Shown here: piece after piece, positions 21,931-32,423 of the stretch | Layout of the letters: each line of letters starts with the position of its first letter | Position numbering within the stretch: the first letter of the stretch is position 1 | NCBI GenBank assembly: GCA_029204225.1 | Contig: CM055098.1 | Span: 12,402,937-12,466,936 of the forward strand | Length of the DNA: 64,000 nucleotides | Origin: Diphasiastrum complanatum | Taxonomy: Eukaryota; Streptophyta; Lycopodiopsida; Lycopodiales; Lycopodiaceae | Reading direction: 5' to 3' | The notes under the pieces: generated by a model | The model's input: only the letters and a program-made list of their open reading frames with translations | Database searches by the model: none | What the model was told of the DNA's origin: nothing | Made by a program: the position numbers and the translations under genes

Positions 21931-22230
21931 TTCAAATTTTACGAACCATCATGTCCCATCTCCCTTGCAACCAGACGATGACGGCAATAAATGCCCTCTC
22001 ACCGAAGCCATTCGCACCTCAGTGAAGTGCGAAGCTAAAGCGTTTTCTGGCAACAATCTGCGGTGATCTTCCTGCTCTTGACACCGATCCTGGTGCTCGA
22101 CTATTCAATCTGTCCGTCATCATCTTCACACCATCTCACCATCGTTATCACTCCCTTATGAGCACCATCACCGAAACCTTCAACACAAACGTCGCCGGCA
22201 GAATCCCTTATATCTCAAGTTTTGCATGCT
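21931..22230 (+). other. Non-coding tail of gypsy F
   Basis: GC-richer sequence between array 2 and the polypurine tract. No gene or repeat partner was recognised. Confidence 0.5.
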
Positions 22231-22238
22231 GAGGGGTA
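22231..22238 (+). other. Possible polypurine tract of gypsy F
   Basis: GAGGGGTA, purine-rich apart from one T, precedes TGTCACACGAGC at 22240, a typical start of a plant gypsy LTR. The element's 5' LTR with the same start is not visible in the window. Confidence 0.5.
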
Positions 22239-22239
22239 G

Positions 22240-22905
22240 TGTCACACGAGCACTTATCACGCTCCTGTCACACTATTGAACATCCTACAATCACAATCAC
22301 AAACCATACACCTTCAAGCTACTTCATCCCTGAAAGATACACATCCATAACATTAAAACCATTGTCAAACACCTGCACTTCCTCCTATTCCACTCGCCAT
22401 CTTCTTAACTCGACCTCACTCTGTTCCCACCTTTACTTCATCACCCACACCGCTTTACCCCACACAACCATCTTTCACATAACTCCCTTTCCAAACCTGC
22501 TCATACATCCCTTCCCCCACACTTTCCGAACCATTCTACATCGCCACTTCCCATCTCAACTAGAGCCCCCTCCTTCAACACTCAACCGAAGTCCTCCTTT
22601 CACATCTCAACTGAAGCCACTCCAGCAGATCTCAACCGAAGCCACTCCATCAGATCTCAACCAGAGCCCAACCTTTCCCATCTCAACCGAAGCCATGCCA
22701 TCAGATTTCAACCGAAGCCCAACCCATCAGATCTCAACTGAAGCCACTCCATTAGATCTCAACCGGAGCCCAACCTTTTCCATCTCAACCAAAGCCACTC
22801 CATCAGATTTCAACTGGAGCCCAACCCTTTACATCTCAACTGATGCCCTTTCCATTGTCTTAGCTCTCAACCGAAGCAGGTTTTCCATAACCCTCCTTCT
22901 TCCAT
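22240..22905 (+). repeat. LTR-like block, probably 3' LTR of gypsy F
   Basis: The block starts TGTCACACG after a purine tract and contains tandem array 3. It ends near TTTTCCAACC before an ATG-started ORF. The matching block at about 9300-10009 also holds an array followed by an ATG, so it could instead be the leader of a second, truncated gypsy copy. The exact 3' end is unclear. Confidence 0.5.
22555..22880 (+). repeat. Tandem array 3, ~25-bp unit
   Basis: About 13 units of CAGATCTCAACCGAAGCCAC plus ~5 bp, a diverged version of arrays 1 and 2 in which CTCAACC replaces CTCGACC in most units. Confidence 0.88.
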
Positions 22906-22914
22906 TTTCCAACC

Positions 22915-24010
22915 ATGTCGTCCAACCCCAGTTCCAGTTCAGATGATCCCAAAGCAAGCAAGCTCGACATCCAGCTGTGCAAGCTTGACCTTACAGAGAT
23001 GCAGACCTGGTACCAGCAGGCGGAGTCCTTCTTCAAGGAAATCGAATTTCAGATCCCTGTCTTGACAGGTTATCAAAGCCCCTATCTAGTACAATGGCAT
23101 ATGCTAATTATCATACCACGACAAGATCATGTCAGATCATAGTTCCCCCTATCAGGAATTATGTCTATAATGTATCCTTTGCGGCAGCTGACTTGCAACC
23201 TTATGGTTTCCCACGAGGGCCAAACACTGTCACAAGGACACTCCAAAAGATAGAGCAAACGGCATATTTCAAATATATTGATCCCTCTGTGACCAAGTGG
23301 AAGAACAAGGATAGGTACAGGCTGGAAGCAATCAACGACAAATAACTTCAAGCAGCATGTGCATATCTCACCAGATGCACACAAAAGCCTCGAATAAAAG
23401 TGCTGAGGGTATCCATGTCCCTATTTCACATGATGGCAGATTCACGACTGCATGCCCAAAACCTCTATGATTGGGCACAGTTTGCTTCGAATTGTCTTCA
23501 TGAGTGCATTAAGCACAATCAGCCTATCACAATATTAGGATATCTGATGACAGATATCACTCTACATCAAGTACAAAACGGGCCAAAGCTCCAACAACAA
23601 CTGTAACTTGCAGACAAGGCATGGGATATTCCCATTGAACACAAGAAGCCCAAGAATGCAAGGACAACTTCACCATCAGAGTCCCAGGCCAAAAGAGTCA
23701 ATACCAGTATCCTCCCTCTGGTACACAAGCCAAGAAGCCCACCCTAGAATCCACAAGCAGCTGCAACCTCTGGAGCTCAACATGCAGATACCTCAAGGGC
23801 TCAGTTGCCAGGTACATGGCAACAACAAAGACAAGAGAAGCTTCAAGTTGGGAGCACATCACCGGTGGGATCAGTTTCACATGGTTCCACGTCAGATGGT
23901 GGCAGCTCGTCCACATCATCACAACAACACTCGTCACCCTCACATGTCATCGACGGGGGTGATGGAGCAACTACATCCACACTGGCAGTTGATACATGCA
24001 CTAGAGTTGG
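22915..24010 (+). pseudogene. Unidentified broken ORF, Ser-rich C-terminus
   Basis: An ATG at 22915 right after array 3 begins a Ser/Asp-rich N-terminus (MSSNPSSSSDDPKASKLD), then a possibly helical region. After a frame change near 23090, a coherent stretch reads YNVSFAAADLQPYGFPRGPN, and further on HAQNLYDWAQFASNCLHECI. The tail (23800-24035) is Gln/Ser/Thr-rich. I do not recognise the family. Its position after an array and before copia sequence suggests a gag-like gene of a second element, but no zinc knuckle is visible. A stop at 23343-23345 and frame changes make it a pseudogene. Confidence 0.45.
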
Positions 24011-24059
24011 AAATCTTTCTGTACTCTTGCATTAGCTAGTATCTCTAATGAAAATGTAA

Positions 24060-24980
24060 ATGATAATGCTATTTTGTGGCATAGTCAATTTGGACACATG
24101 AATACAAGATCACTTTCCTATATGTGTTGTAATAACTTAGTTGATGTTTCTCTTCTTCATTAGATAGGAAATCTTTCTTTTGTGAATCATGCATCTATGG
24201 CAAACACTCTAAAAGCAAGTTTTCCAAATCACATTCCATCAAAACAAAGTATGTATTAGATCTTGTACATAGCGATCTTTGTGGTCCAATGCCAACTCCG
24301 TCCTTAGGAGATGCAATCTATTTTATTACTTTCATAGATGATTATTCTAGATGGTCTACAGTCATGTTCATTAAGCACAATTCTGAAGCCTTTGAATGCT
24401 TCAAGAGATTCAAGGCCATGGCTGAGACACAAACATCTACAAAAGTGAAGGCACTCCAAATTGAGGGTGGCGGCGAATACCTCTCTAATGAGATGTCCGA
24501 CTACATGGCTGAACATGGTATTAGAAGACAATTTGCCACTTCCTATTCACCTCAACAAAATGGGATTGCAGAAAGGAAGAATAGACTCTTATCAACTGAG
24601 CCAGATCCATGCTACATCAAGCACACCTACTTGTGAAGTTCTGGGTAGAAGCTAATGTCGTAGCCTGTTACGTGCAGAACAGATCCAGCACCAAAGCCGT
24701 CAACAACAAAACTCTTCATGAAGTTTGGCATGGGCACAAGCCTAATGTCAGCCATTTAAAAATCTTTGGTTGTATATGTTTTGCTCACATTCCTAAACAG
24801 CTTAGGAAGAAACTTGATCATAGGACAAATAAATGTATTTTCATTGGCTATCATGATGAACATAAAGCTCATAAAGTTTATGATCCATCCATCAATGTAG
24901 TATTTATCTCTAGGGATGTAATATTTCAAGAACATACATACTATGATTTCAAACAACCATCGATAAACGATGCTATGTCA
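24060..24980 (+). pseudogene. Copia H integrase
   Basis: An LWHSQFGH motif marks the zinc-binding part near 24075. The core has VHSDLCGP near 24269, FITFIDDYSRW, then QIEGGGEYLSNEMSDY at the second-Asp position (Glu where Asp is usual), and NGIAERKNR with the catalytic Glu near 24562. A frameshift near 24590 leads to the C-terminal part (KIFGCICFAHIPKQLRKKLD, SRDVIFQEHTY) at 24609-25058. The changed second acidic residue and the frameshift predict no activity. Confidence 0.88.
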
Positions 24981-25229
24981 TTTCATTCTATTTTACGTAG
25001 CATGGATTCTTCCAACGTTGATGTTCCTTCTACAGAACCTGCAGCTATAGCTACATAAGTCGAGCAGCCAATAGTACCTGTCATCAGACCATACCAAGCC
25101 AGCTCGAGCAGATCTGGAGAAATTCAAGAAGAAGTATCATCACATCCTGGTCAACCAAACGTCCGTAGATCCTCACGGACTCGGACAGTTCCTGAGAGGT
25201 ATACACCTCAATCATTTTGAACTTCATCA

Positions 25230-25905
25230 GAAGAACCAGAGAGTCTAGCCGAAGTAAGTAACTCCAAGGATGCTGTGAAGTGGCAAGAAGCTATGGAAAG
25301 CGAGTATGAATATAGGCACCAATTTAGTTCACATAGCTCTTTACGTAGATGATGTATTTATTTTGTCTAATGACATTCTCTTCTGCATACTACTAAGAGT
25401 GATCTGTCAAAAGAATTTTACATGACTGATTTAGGAGTTGTCCATTCTTTGCTAGGAATTCTCATTACTATAAATAGGCTTCAGAAAAAAATCTATCTTA
25501 GCCAGCAGGCATACCTAAAAGGCATTTTAGAAAAGTTTCATATGTCTGATTGCAAACCAATTGATACTCCAATGGATCCAAGTATAGTATTGACTAAACC
25601 TACTAGTGTTGATTCTGATAGTGAAGTACTCAACATAGTGAAGTATTTGATCTTTTATGTATGCAATGTTGTGTACTAGACTAGATTTAGCATACACTGT
25701 TAGCACATTAAATTAATTCATGTCTAATCCTAGGATCTCTCATTGAAAAGCATTAAAGAGAGTGATAAGATATATTCAAAGAATTTTAGATCACATTTTG
25801 TGTTCTGATGGAAATGCTATCGACCCACTCGTCCTGCGAGGCTACTCCGACTCAGATTGGGGAGGAACAGTCTCTACCAAAAAATCTACCTTTGGATATT
25901 GTTAG
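25230..25905 (+). pseudogene. Copia H reverse transcriptase/RNase H scraps
   Basis: Only the start of the polymerase (KWQEAMESEY) and, after a deletion, the catalytic ALYVDDVFILS stretch (25337-25369) remain, followed by FYMTDLGVVHSLLGI-like sequence and the AYLKGILEKFHMSDCKPIDT region at 25511-25570. Stops and frame changes are frequent beyond 25680. The final recognisable part is the first Asp motif of RNase H near 25846. Confidence 0.85.
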
Positions 25906-27330
25906 AGGTGTCCAGTTCAAGTGCATGAGGTGTGAGGAAGACTCCAATTAGACTTAGGGTGAAGTGGAGTGCATGGATGAGGTGTATTAGTTGGAGAGGG
26001 TGAATGGGTGATGTGTATTAGCTTGGGAGAGTTATTATGGTGATTTGGCATAAGAAGAGAGAGTGTAGGAGGGCGTCCCATTCTAGGCGTCAAATAGCCT
26101 AGAATGCATGTGAAAAAGTAGGTGGGAGGTAGGTGGTACAAGGTTCCAACTTGACTTTTAATTACATATAATATTACATGGTTACAACTTGGGAATTCAC
26201 CCAAGTGCAATCTTCCTAAGGAAGAGCCAAGGTATATGTCCATCTTGTATTTGCATAATGTCCATCAATTCCTAGGCCCTTTTTTCTAGAGGCTTCCCAT
26301 TCTCAATCATGCTCATTGGCACTTATTTTACAGAGGTTGCCCATCCTCAATCATGTTCATTGGCACTTATTTTCTAGAGGTTGCCCATCCTCAATCATGG
26401 TGGAACAAGTCACTAGGGTGCCTTGTCCTGTTCTTTATAGACTCCTTTGATCCTTCATTATAGACTTATAAATAAGCCTCCTTTATAGACTCTATTGTGC
26501 CTTCATTATAGACTTTGTCAAAAGCCTTCTTGTTTACTGTCTTTAAGCTTAGAAAGCTTCTTGATTTGATTCTTGTTCTTCTGGCACTTTCTCGAGTACC
26601 TGCACATACCCTCAAAGAGAGATCAGTCCTTAAGCCCAGAGGGCTTCTTATTCTTGTTCAGAGTCATCAGGTACGTTCATGTGTACCTGCACATCCCTTC
26701 AAAGAAAGGTCAGTGTTTATACTACCAACATGGTTCATAGAAGATTCTTAGTTCTACAAGTGTCAATGTCTGTTACTCAATTAATTAAAGTAATCAAATT
26801 CATACAATATCCTAACAGAATATTGATAAATAATAATTCTAAATCATCAAAGTCTATTTGTGCTTTGAAGCTGGAAAAGTCTTAATAACTTTGGGGCAAT
26901 TTGTCCTACAAATTACAAAATTTTGAAGGACAGGCTAGGTTTTTGAATTGTAAGCTTGTAGCAGGTACGACTGCTCTCTAGTACTATCTCGTATAGACAT
27001 AACTTACTGATCTTATCCTCAATCAAGGCACATCATGAGTGATAATGAGTAATTCCTTGAGCTTAGGTGATAAATGCCTATCTTGAGTGTAAAAGTCACA
27101 TGTACATTGTATTGTGAGCTTATAAAGCTGGTGTCAAATTACTTCAATTTCAATTTTTCAGCTTACTCCATTTTCAAGAAAAAATTGGACTTTTAAGTAT
27201 TGGTCTTTTATTTAAACAGGTGACTTTCATTATTGTGATAGTTTGGATGTACTACTAGCATAGTTGTAGGAGTTGCAAGCAAATTTTGGCAGTATGCATT
27301 AATGAATCATAGTTTTTATATCAGCTAGCT
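25906..27330. other. Intergenic/repeat sequence without recognised gene
   Basis: No protein motif is seen. The beginning (TGTTAGAGGTGTCCAG) has an LTR-like TG start directly at the copia H break, but no matching end or second copy was found. A 44-bp tandem repeat lies at 26284-26399. Two related segments of the form GTACCTGCACAT-CCCTTCAAAGA recur at about 26600 and 26685. Confidence 0.5.
26284..26399 (+). repeat. 44-bp tandem repeat, ~2.6 copies
   Basis: Units of the type TCTAGAGG(C/T)TTGCCCATCC, then TCAATCATG-TCATTGGCACTTATTT, repeat with a 44-bp period. The last copy is partial. Confidence 0.85.
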
Positions 27331-27447
27331 TGTCACTAAAATATATGGGACTGCTGCGCTCTTACAAAAAATAGATTTTTTACTATTGCAAGCCTGAAGC
27401 TTCTTGTTGCTTCAATATTGTCTCTATAGTCAATTATTGTTGGAGGT

Positions 27448-29688
27448 GTGAATATTTCACAAATTAGAAAACTCATTGGATTGTACTCACAAGCTTCAAT
27501 GGAAACTTCCAAAGATGTCAGTGAAACAAGTGAAAAATGTGTAATTAAATACACTAAGAGAAAACAATCTACCATTCTTGTAATGTTTGGAGCTAACAAG
27601 AAAAAGCACACCGAGAAATATGGTTGTGATGGGTGCAACGAGGAGGAGAAAGTTGATGCAGAACAAGAAAATATTCAATCAGCCAACCTCCAAAAGAATC
27701 TAGAAGCTCTTAGAATTGCAGAAGCTTATAGCATATGGCAAGATCGATGGATCATCGATTACCTGTGGCTAGAGTTCAATAAAGAATTAGGAAGGGTGTA
27801 CTGTAAAGTATGCAAGCAACAGCCAAACCATTTCAAAAATGTATTTGGAACTTTGGGGAGCACTAACATTCGTGCTAGTGCATGGTTGGATCATGGTAGG
27901 TCCAAAGTCCATAGAGATATATATAGAGATCAGATTGAAGCAGAGAAAACAACAATACAAGAAGCGAATGCTACTATTCGCGGCAGAAAAGAAGAGGCAT
28001 TGTGGGCCTTGTTTAAAGTGGCATATTTTATTACAAAAGAGGATCTTCCCTACACCAAGTTCCAATCTGAACTATGTTTGTTATGATCCCTTGGATTGAA
28101 AACAATGACAAAAAGTCTCTATCAACATGATAAGGCCTGTGCTGAATTTATAAAATACATTGATGAATCATTACGAGAAAGTATTTTAGAAAAAGTAAAG
28201 CAAAGTCCTTTCTTTGAATTAATGGTGGATGAGTCCACGGACATATCCGACAAGTCCTTGATTATGTATTTGTCTTACATTGAAAACTTCAATCCTGTAA
28301 CTTCTTATTTCTGTCTTATTTCTTTAGAAAATGAGAATGCCTAATCAATTTACGATGCAATCATTGCTGTTTTTTGTGACTCAAACCTAAATATTAGTAA
28401 GTTCGTATTGTTTGGATCTGATGGAGCAGGTGTCATGATAGGGTCAAACACGAGAGTGGTGACCAGGCTAAAAAAATCATGCCCTTTTCTATCAGGTATA
28501 CATTGCATCGCTCATAGGTGCAATTTAGCGTGTTCAGGTTCAGCCTCCAAATTGTCGTATTTCAAGTTTATTGATTCACTAGTTAATGCAACAGTTTCTC
28601 TCTTTGCCAATAGTTGCAAGAGGCAATCTCTTTTGCGGTCGTTACAAGAAGAAATGGCAAGTGATATATTGAAGTTGAATAGGATTAATGCCACAAGATG
28701 GTTGAGTCATCACAATGCGATAAAACGCATATGTGATGTTCTGCAACCTGTGATTCATGCTATAAAAACTGAATTTAACAAAATGTCAAGGAAAAAATCA
28801 TGTTCGCAAAAAGATATTGTTTTCATCGACGAGGATGTCCAATATGTTGTTGAAGATGATTTGGAAGCAGCCTTGGCATCTACAAGTAAGTCGAAGAAGG
28901 CAATTCAGGTTGTTGCAACCAAAAAGCTTCTAAAAAGGTTATGCGACTTCAAATGTATATATGTTCTACATTTTCTAGCGGACATACTTAATTTGATATT
29001 TCAACGCGACTATGTGGAAGTTGGAGCAATCTTAGGAATTGTTTCTAATAAAATTGCTTTGATTGAGAACAAGTTTATTGAAGGCCCTCCTACAAATTTG
29101 AGCACTGGAACATATGATAGTAAAATAGGTCTGCTATGGGTGATGACTTAGAAGAGGCGATTGAGTTCCAAAACTCCTTTTCTCGTGCTATAGTTGAGAT
29201 TTGTCAGATCAGTTCCAAGATAAAGGCCATTTGAGTTCTTTCAAGGCACTATCTCCTACCAACATACCAAGATGCATGAGAGAAATGAAAGATTATGGTT
29301 ATCAAGACATCGATTCCGTTGGTGATTTTTATGGGATCTCAAAAGTTGATGCGGCTGGAAATGTGATTCCTCCACTCATCAATATTGAAGAGGTGAGGCA
29401 GGAATATAAAGCATTCAAAATTCAAGCCACAATTGAATGGAGCGGCCGATCTTTTCGTGATACATCAACATCATTGGCTCCAATCAGCAGTTGCATGAGA
29501 AATATAAAGGACTATACACATTGATGTGCATCTCACTTGTGCAGTGTACCAATTCGGTTGCTTGTGAAAGAGGCTTCAGCAAACTCAATCTAATCAAAGA
29601 CAAAAAAAGAAATAAGATTGATTCCGCGGATGCCTTAATGTGTATTTCCATTGAGGGAAGCAATGACCTAGATTCATTTGACTTTTAA
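27448..29688 (+). pseudogene. hAT-superfamily transposase pseudogene (ZNF862/KIAA1586-like type)
   Basis: This encodes a cut-and-paste DNA transposase. In one frame (27448-29151) it shows an N-terminal zinc finger (YCKVCKQ...SAWLDHGRSKVHRD), then FFELMVDESTDISDKS with the first catalytic Asp (near 28230), LFGSDGAGVMIGSNTRVV with the second (near 28420), and IHCIAHRCNLA. After a frame change comes a C-terminal dimerisation-like segment, NSVACERGFSKLNLIKDKK (near 29550-29605). Stops at 28084-28086 and 28342-28344 and frameshifts after 29151 and near 29490 break it. The zinc finger and SDGA..MIG phrase resemble the group known from animal ZNF862/KIAA1586-like proteins. Terminal inverted repeats were not found by eye. 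Confidence 0.85.
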
Positions 29689-29689
29689 A

Positions 29690-32381
29690 ATGCAATAAAC
29701 TCTTGGACGAGATCGGTTGAGTATAGGCACATTTTTTTGAACTCAAATGATAAGTTGATGTAAAGTTTGTTGTCTACATTTTGGTAAGTTATGAATTTAT
29801 AGACTTTTTCAATCTTATCCTTTTTATTTCTGTTTTCATTGGTTAACATATGTATCATGATCTATTGTGCTAATTGATGATCTTATATGCTTTCTGAAAC
29901 GTTGTATCAAAATTTTCCTAATGAGTTTAAGAAATAATTTTAGATGTTTGTGAAGTGTACTACAATTGAGGTAGTGCGATGTGTTTTTTTATGTATTTCA
30001 AATACTTATAGATCTTCAAATCTTCTCATAATCAACAAGCATAATGACCATGAGGAATGTGCTATTTTTATGTTTCGGCCTAAAACAAATTCTAGTTAGA
30101 TAGTTGAGTGTCTTATACAAGATCTAGAAAGGTAGTTTTTGGTCATGCAAAATGAGCTCTTTTTCCTTACAGTGATTATGTTTGCTGCAACCTGATTTGT
30201 GTGGTTTCAATATATATTTTAGATCTGATTTGTCTTGCTAGTAGATCCTCAAATGCTTTTTATGTTGATTCAAACTCATGCACTTGTTTGTGTATCAAGT
30301 TGATGTGAATAGACGTATCGACAAGCCAAATGCACCATACTTTTGAATATCATTGTAATGATTTGAAGCAGTATCTCAGCCGACAATGTTCTTTTTTGGT
30401 AAGTTCTTAGCCTCTTGTTTGATTTTTCTGCAAGCTTTATTAACTTGAATGAGACTGTTTTACACTTAGTATTATGTCCATGTTGGTGGCTTCATATTCA
30501 TCGTTAGTAGCTTGACAACATGTATTCTCATGTCAATGCATAATTTTGTATGTTTCCATGATGATTTCAAGCACTATCTCTTGCAGACGTTTGTTGACTC
30601 CCTTGTAGTGAGCAGATGTTTTAGAGTTGATTATACATTGTATGTTGATGTTTTAATGCTGAAATGTGGGTATAAGCTCATGTACCTTTTATGTGACGAG
30701 AATGTATTAAGTCGATGTAGAGTCGATGTGACAAAAATCTATCCAATATAGATAGAATTTTGCATGTTCATACGATGATTCAAAGCACCATTTCAGCCGA
30801 CAATGTACTTTTTTGGTAAGTTTTCAGGCTTTTGTGAGATTTTTCTATAAGCTTTAGAAATTTAAATGCGACAATCTTACAGAAAGTGTTATGTCTATTG
30901 GTGGCTTTTGTTTTTGTCCTTAAGCATGTGTTCTTGTGTTGATGCATAATTGTTTTCCACATATTGATGCATAATTGGTGTTCTCGTATGTATGTGGGAA
31001 GTAAAATTTCGATCTCCTTAACAAATTGCACATCTGTGGTTTTGGTAAGACCCAGTTTGTTGATTGTGCCTATCCTTCACATGAAAATATAGTTCATCAA
31101 TAAATGAACGAAAATGAATCAAATTAAATCTTTCCTGCATGAAATATTTGTTGAAATCACTTTGAATCTTGAATACAATTAGCTTTTAATTGTAATTTTT
31201 TGTATTCCCGTAGGTCTTTTGCAAAGCTTTATTGATATTCTTAAAGAAATGTTTGCATGATTGTAGTGGTTGACGTTTCTAAGTTTTATTGCATGTGTTA
31301 TGATAGCAAATATTTCTAAAGATAATTTTGGAGATGTTTTGACCTATTGTCCATTCATAATTTTGATAGGTTTTTGAGGCGTGTCACAAAATCAGCTATG
31401 AAGTTAAGATTGCAGTTGCACCATATAATATGGGTACATTGTGATGCATATCAATGACTTTATTTATAAGGAAACAAGAGGCGTGTTGAAGGTCCTCTTC
31501 TAGAATGTTATCAATGATGCAATGTTGTGCACGGAGCATGCTGGCTGGAAGACTCTTAACTGCTATGGATGTTGTCTATGGTTTAATGAGACAAGGAAAA
31601 ATACTTTTTAGTTTTGGAGTCTAGCTTATAAGTTTAAATGCTGTTTTTTAATACCAGCTTATATTGTCTTCGAGAACTCCATTAAGTAGGGCTTTAGTTT
31701 ATGATATACTTTTCTTATGAGCTATTGAAGGATTCTGGCATTGACTGCAAGCCTCATTTTGTCGCTTTTTTTTAATGTATTTACAGATGTCGCTCTTTTT
31801 TAATGTATTTCATCGTTGGCATGGCACCATCTCTTGAGATAATAAAAATGATGGACGATTAAAGTTTGGATGTCTTTGTTGGAGACCTCTAATGTACTTG
31901 CTACTGTGTGCAATTTGATGTTGTTATATCTCATTTTAATCCTTTCAAGGCATTGTTTAACTTTTTTTTTTGCATCAAAATTCTGTTGCCATGGTTACAA
32001 TAACATATTGTAGTTGAATCGATCATGCTAGTGTAAGTTGTAAATTTAATGCTAAGGTTTTATTGTTCGTCTTATTTTTGGGTGGAGGACAACTACAAAT
32101 TAGATGCCAAGCTAAAAATTTTCACAGTTTTAAACCTTAGACAATTTGTTTTAATAGGATTTTTTAAACAATTTTTTAATTATTGTAGGATTCACGAGGC
32201 TTTGTTTCAAAAATTCTAGGATTTCACCGATATTAATTTTAAAAAACCCATACATGAACATGTGTATTGGAAAATTTAGTAAAACTCCAAAGAGGTTTCC
32301 GATAAGACCACCCATGATGGTATGCTAGTAGGTAGTGTGCATTGATTGGTTCTAAAATCTCGAAAGCGATGCTGATGTTGC
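29690..32381. other. AT-rich intergenic region upstream of FtsZ
   Basis: Only short, motif-free open stretches are present. It includes a diverged direct repeat (30356-30560 and 30775-30960). The last few hundred bases must hold the FtsZ promoter, but no convincing TATA box could be assigned. Confidence 0.6.
30356..30960 (+). repeat. Diverged direct repeat, ~200-bp units ~417 bp apart
   Basis: Two copies share CAGCCGACAATGT (30377 and 30794) followed by CTTTTTTGGTAAGTT, a GATTTTTCT-AAGCTTTA stretch and GTGGCTT. The units lie at about 30356-30560 and 30775-30960, with unrelated or more diverged sequence between. Confidence 0.8.
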
Positions 32382-32423
32382 ATGAGATTTGGAGATGAAG
32401 ATCATCCATGTGCCTTCTCACAC

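Larger units (their letters stand above)
9298..22239 (+). mobile_element. Gypsy-type retrotransposon F, split by nested copia B
   Basis: The order is leader with tandem array, gag with several zinc knuckles, protease, reverse transcriptase, RNase H, integrase with a C-terminal GPY motif, then a 3' non-coding region with a second array and a polypurine tract. Integrase after RNase H defines it as Ty3/gypsy. A 4.75-kb copia element is inserted between reverse transcriptase and RNase H. Without it, F would be about 8.2 kb plus LTRs. Integrity is moderate: frameshifts in gag and reverse transcriptase and premature stops in RNase H/integrase. Confidence 0.88.
24015..25905 (+). mobile_element. Copia-type element H, internally deleted
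   Basis: This contains pre-integrase, integrase, a few residues of reverse transcriptase and a truncated RNase H, with no LTR recognised on either side. Most of the reverse transcriptase is deleted between EAMESEYE (about 25300) and the YVDD region (25343-25354). RNase H ends abruptly at about 25905 after GYSDSDWGGTVS-like sequence, where unrelated sequence begins. Confidence 0.88.
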
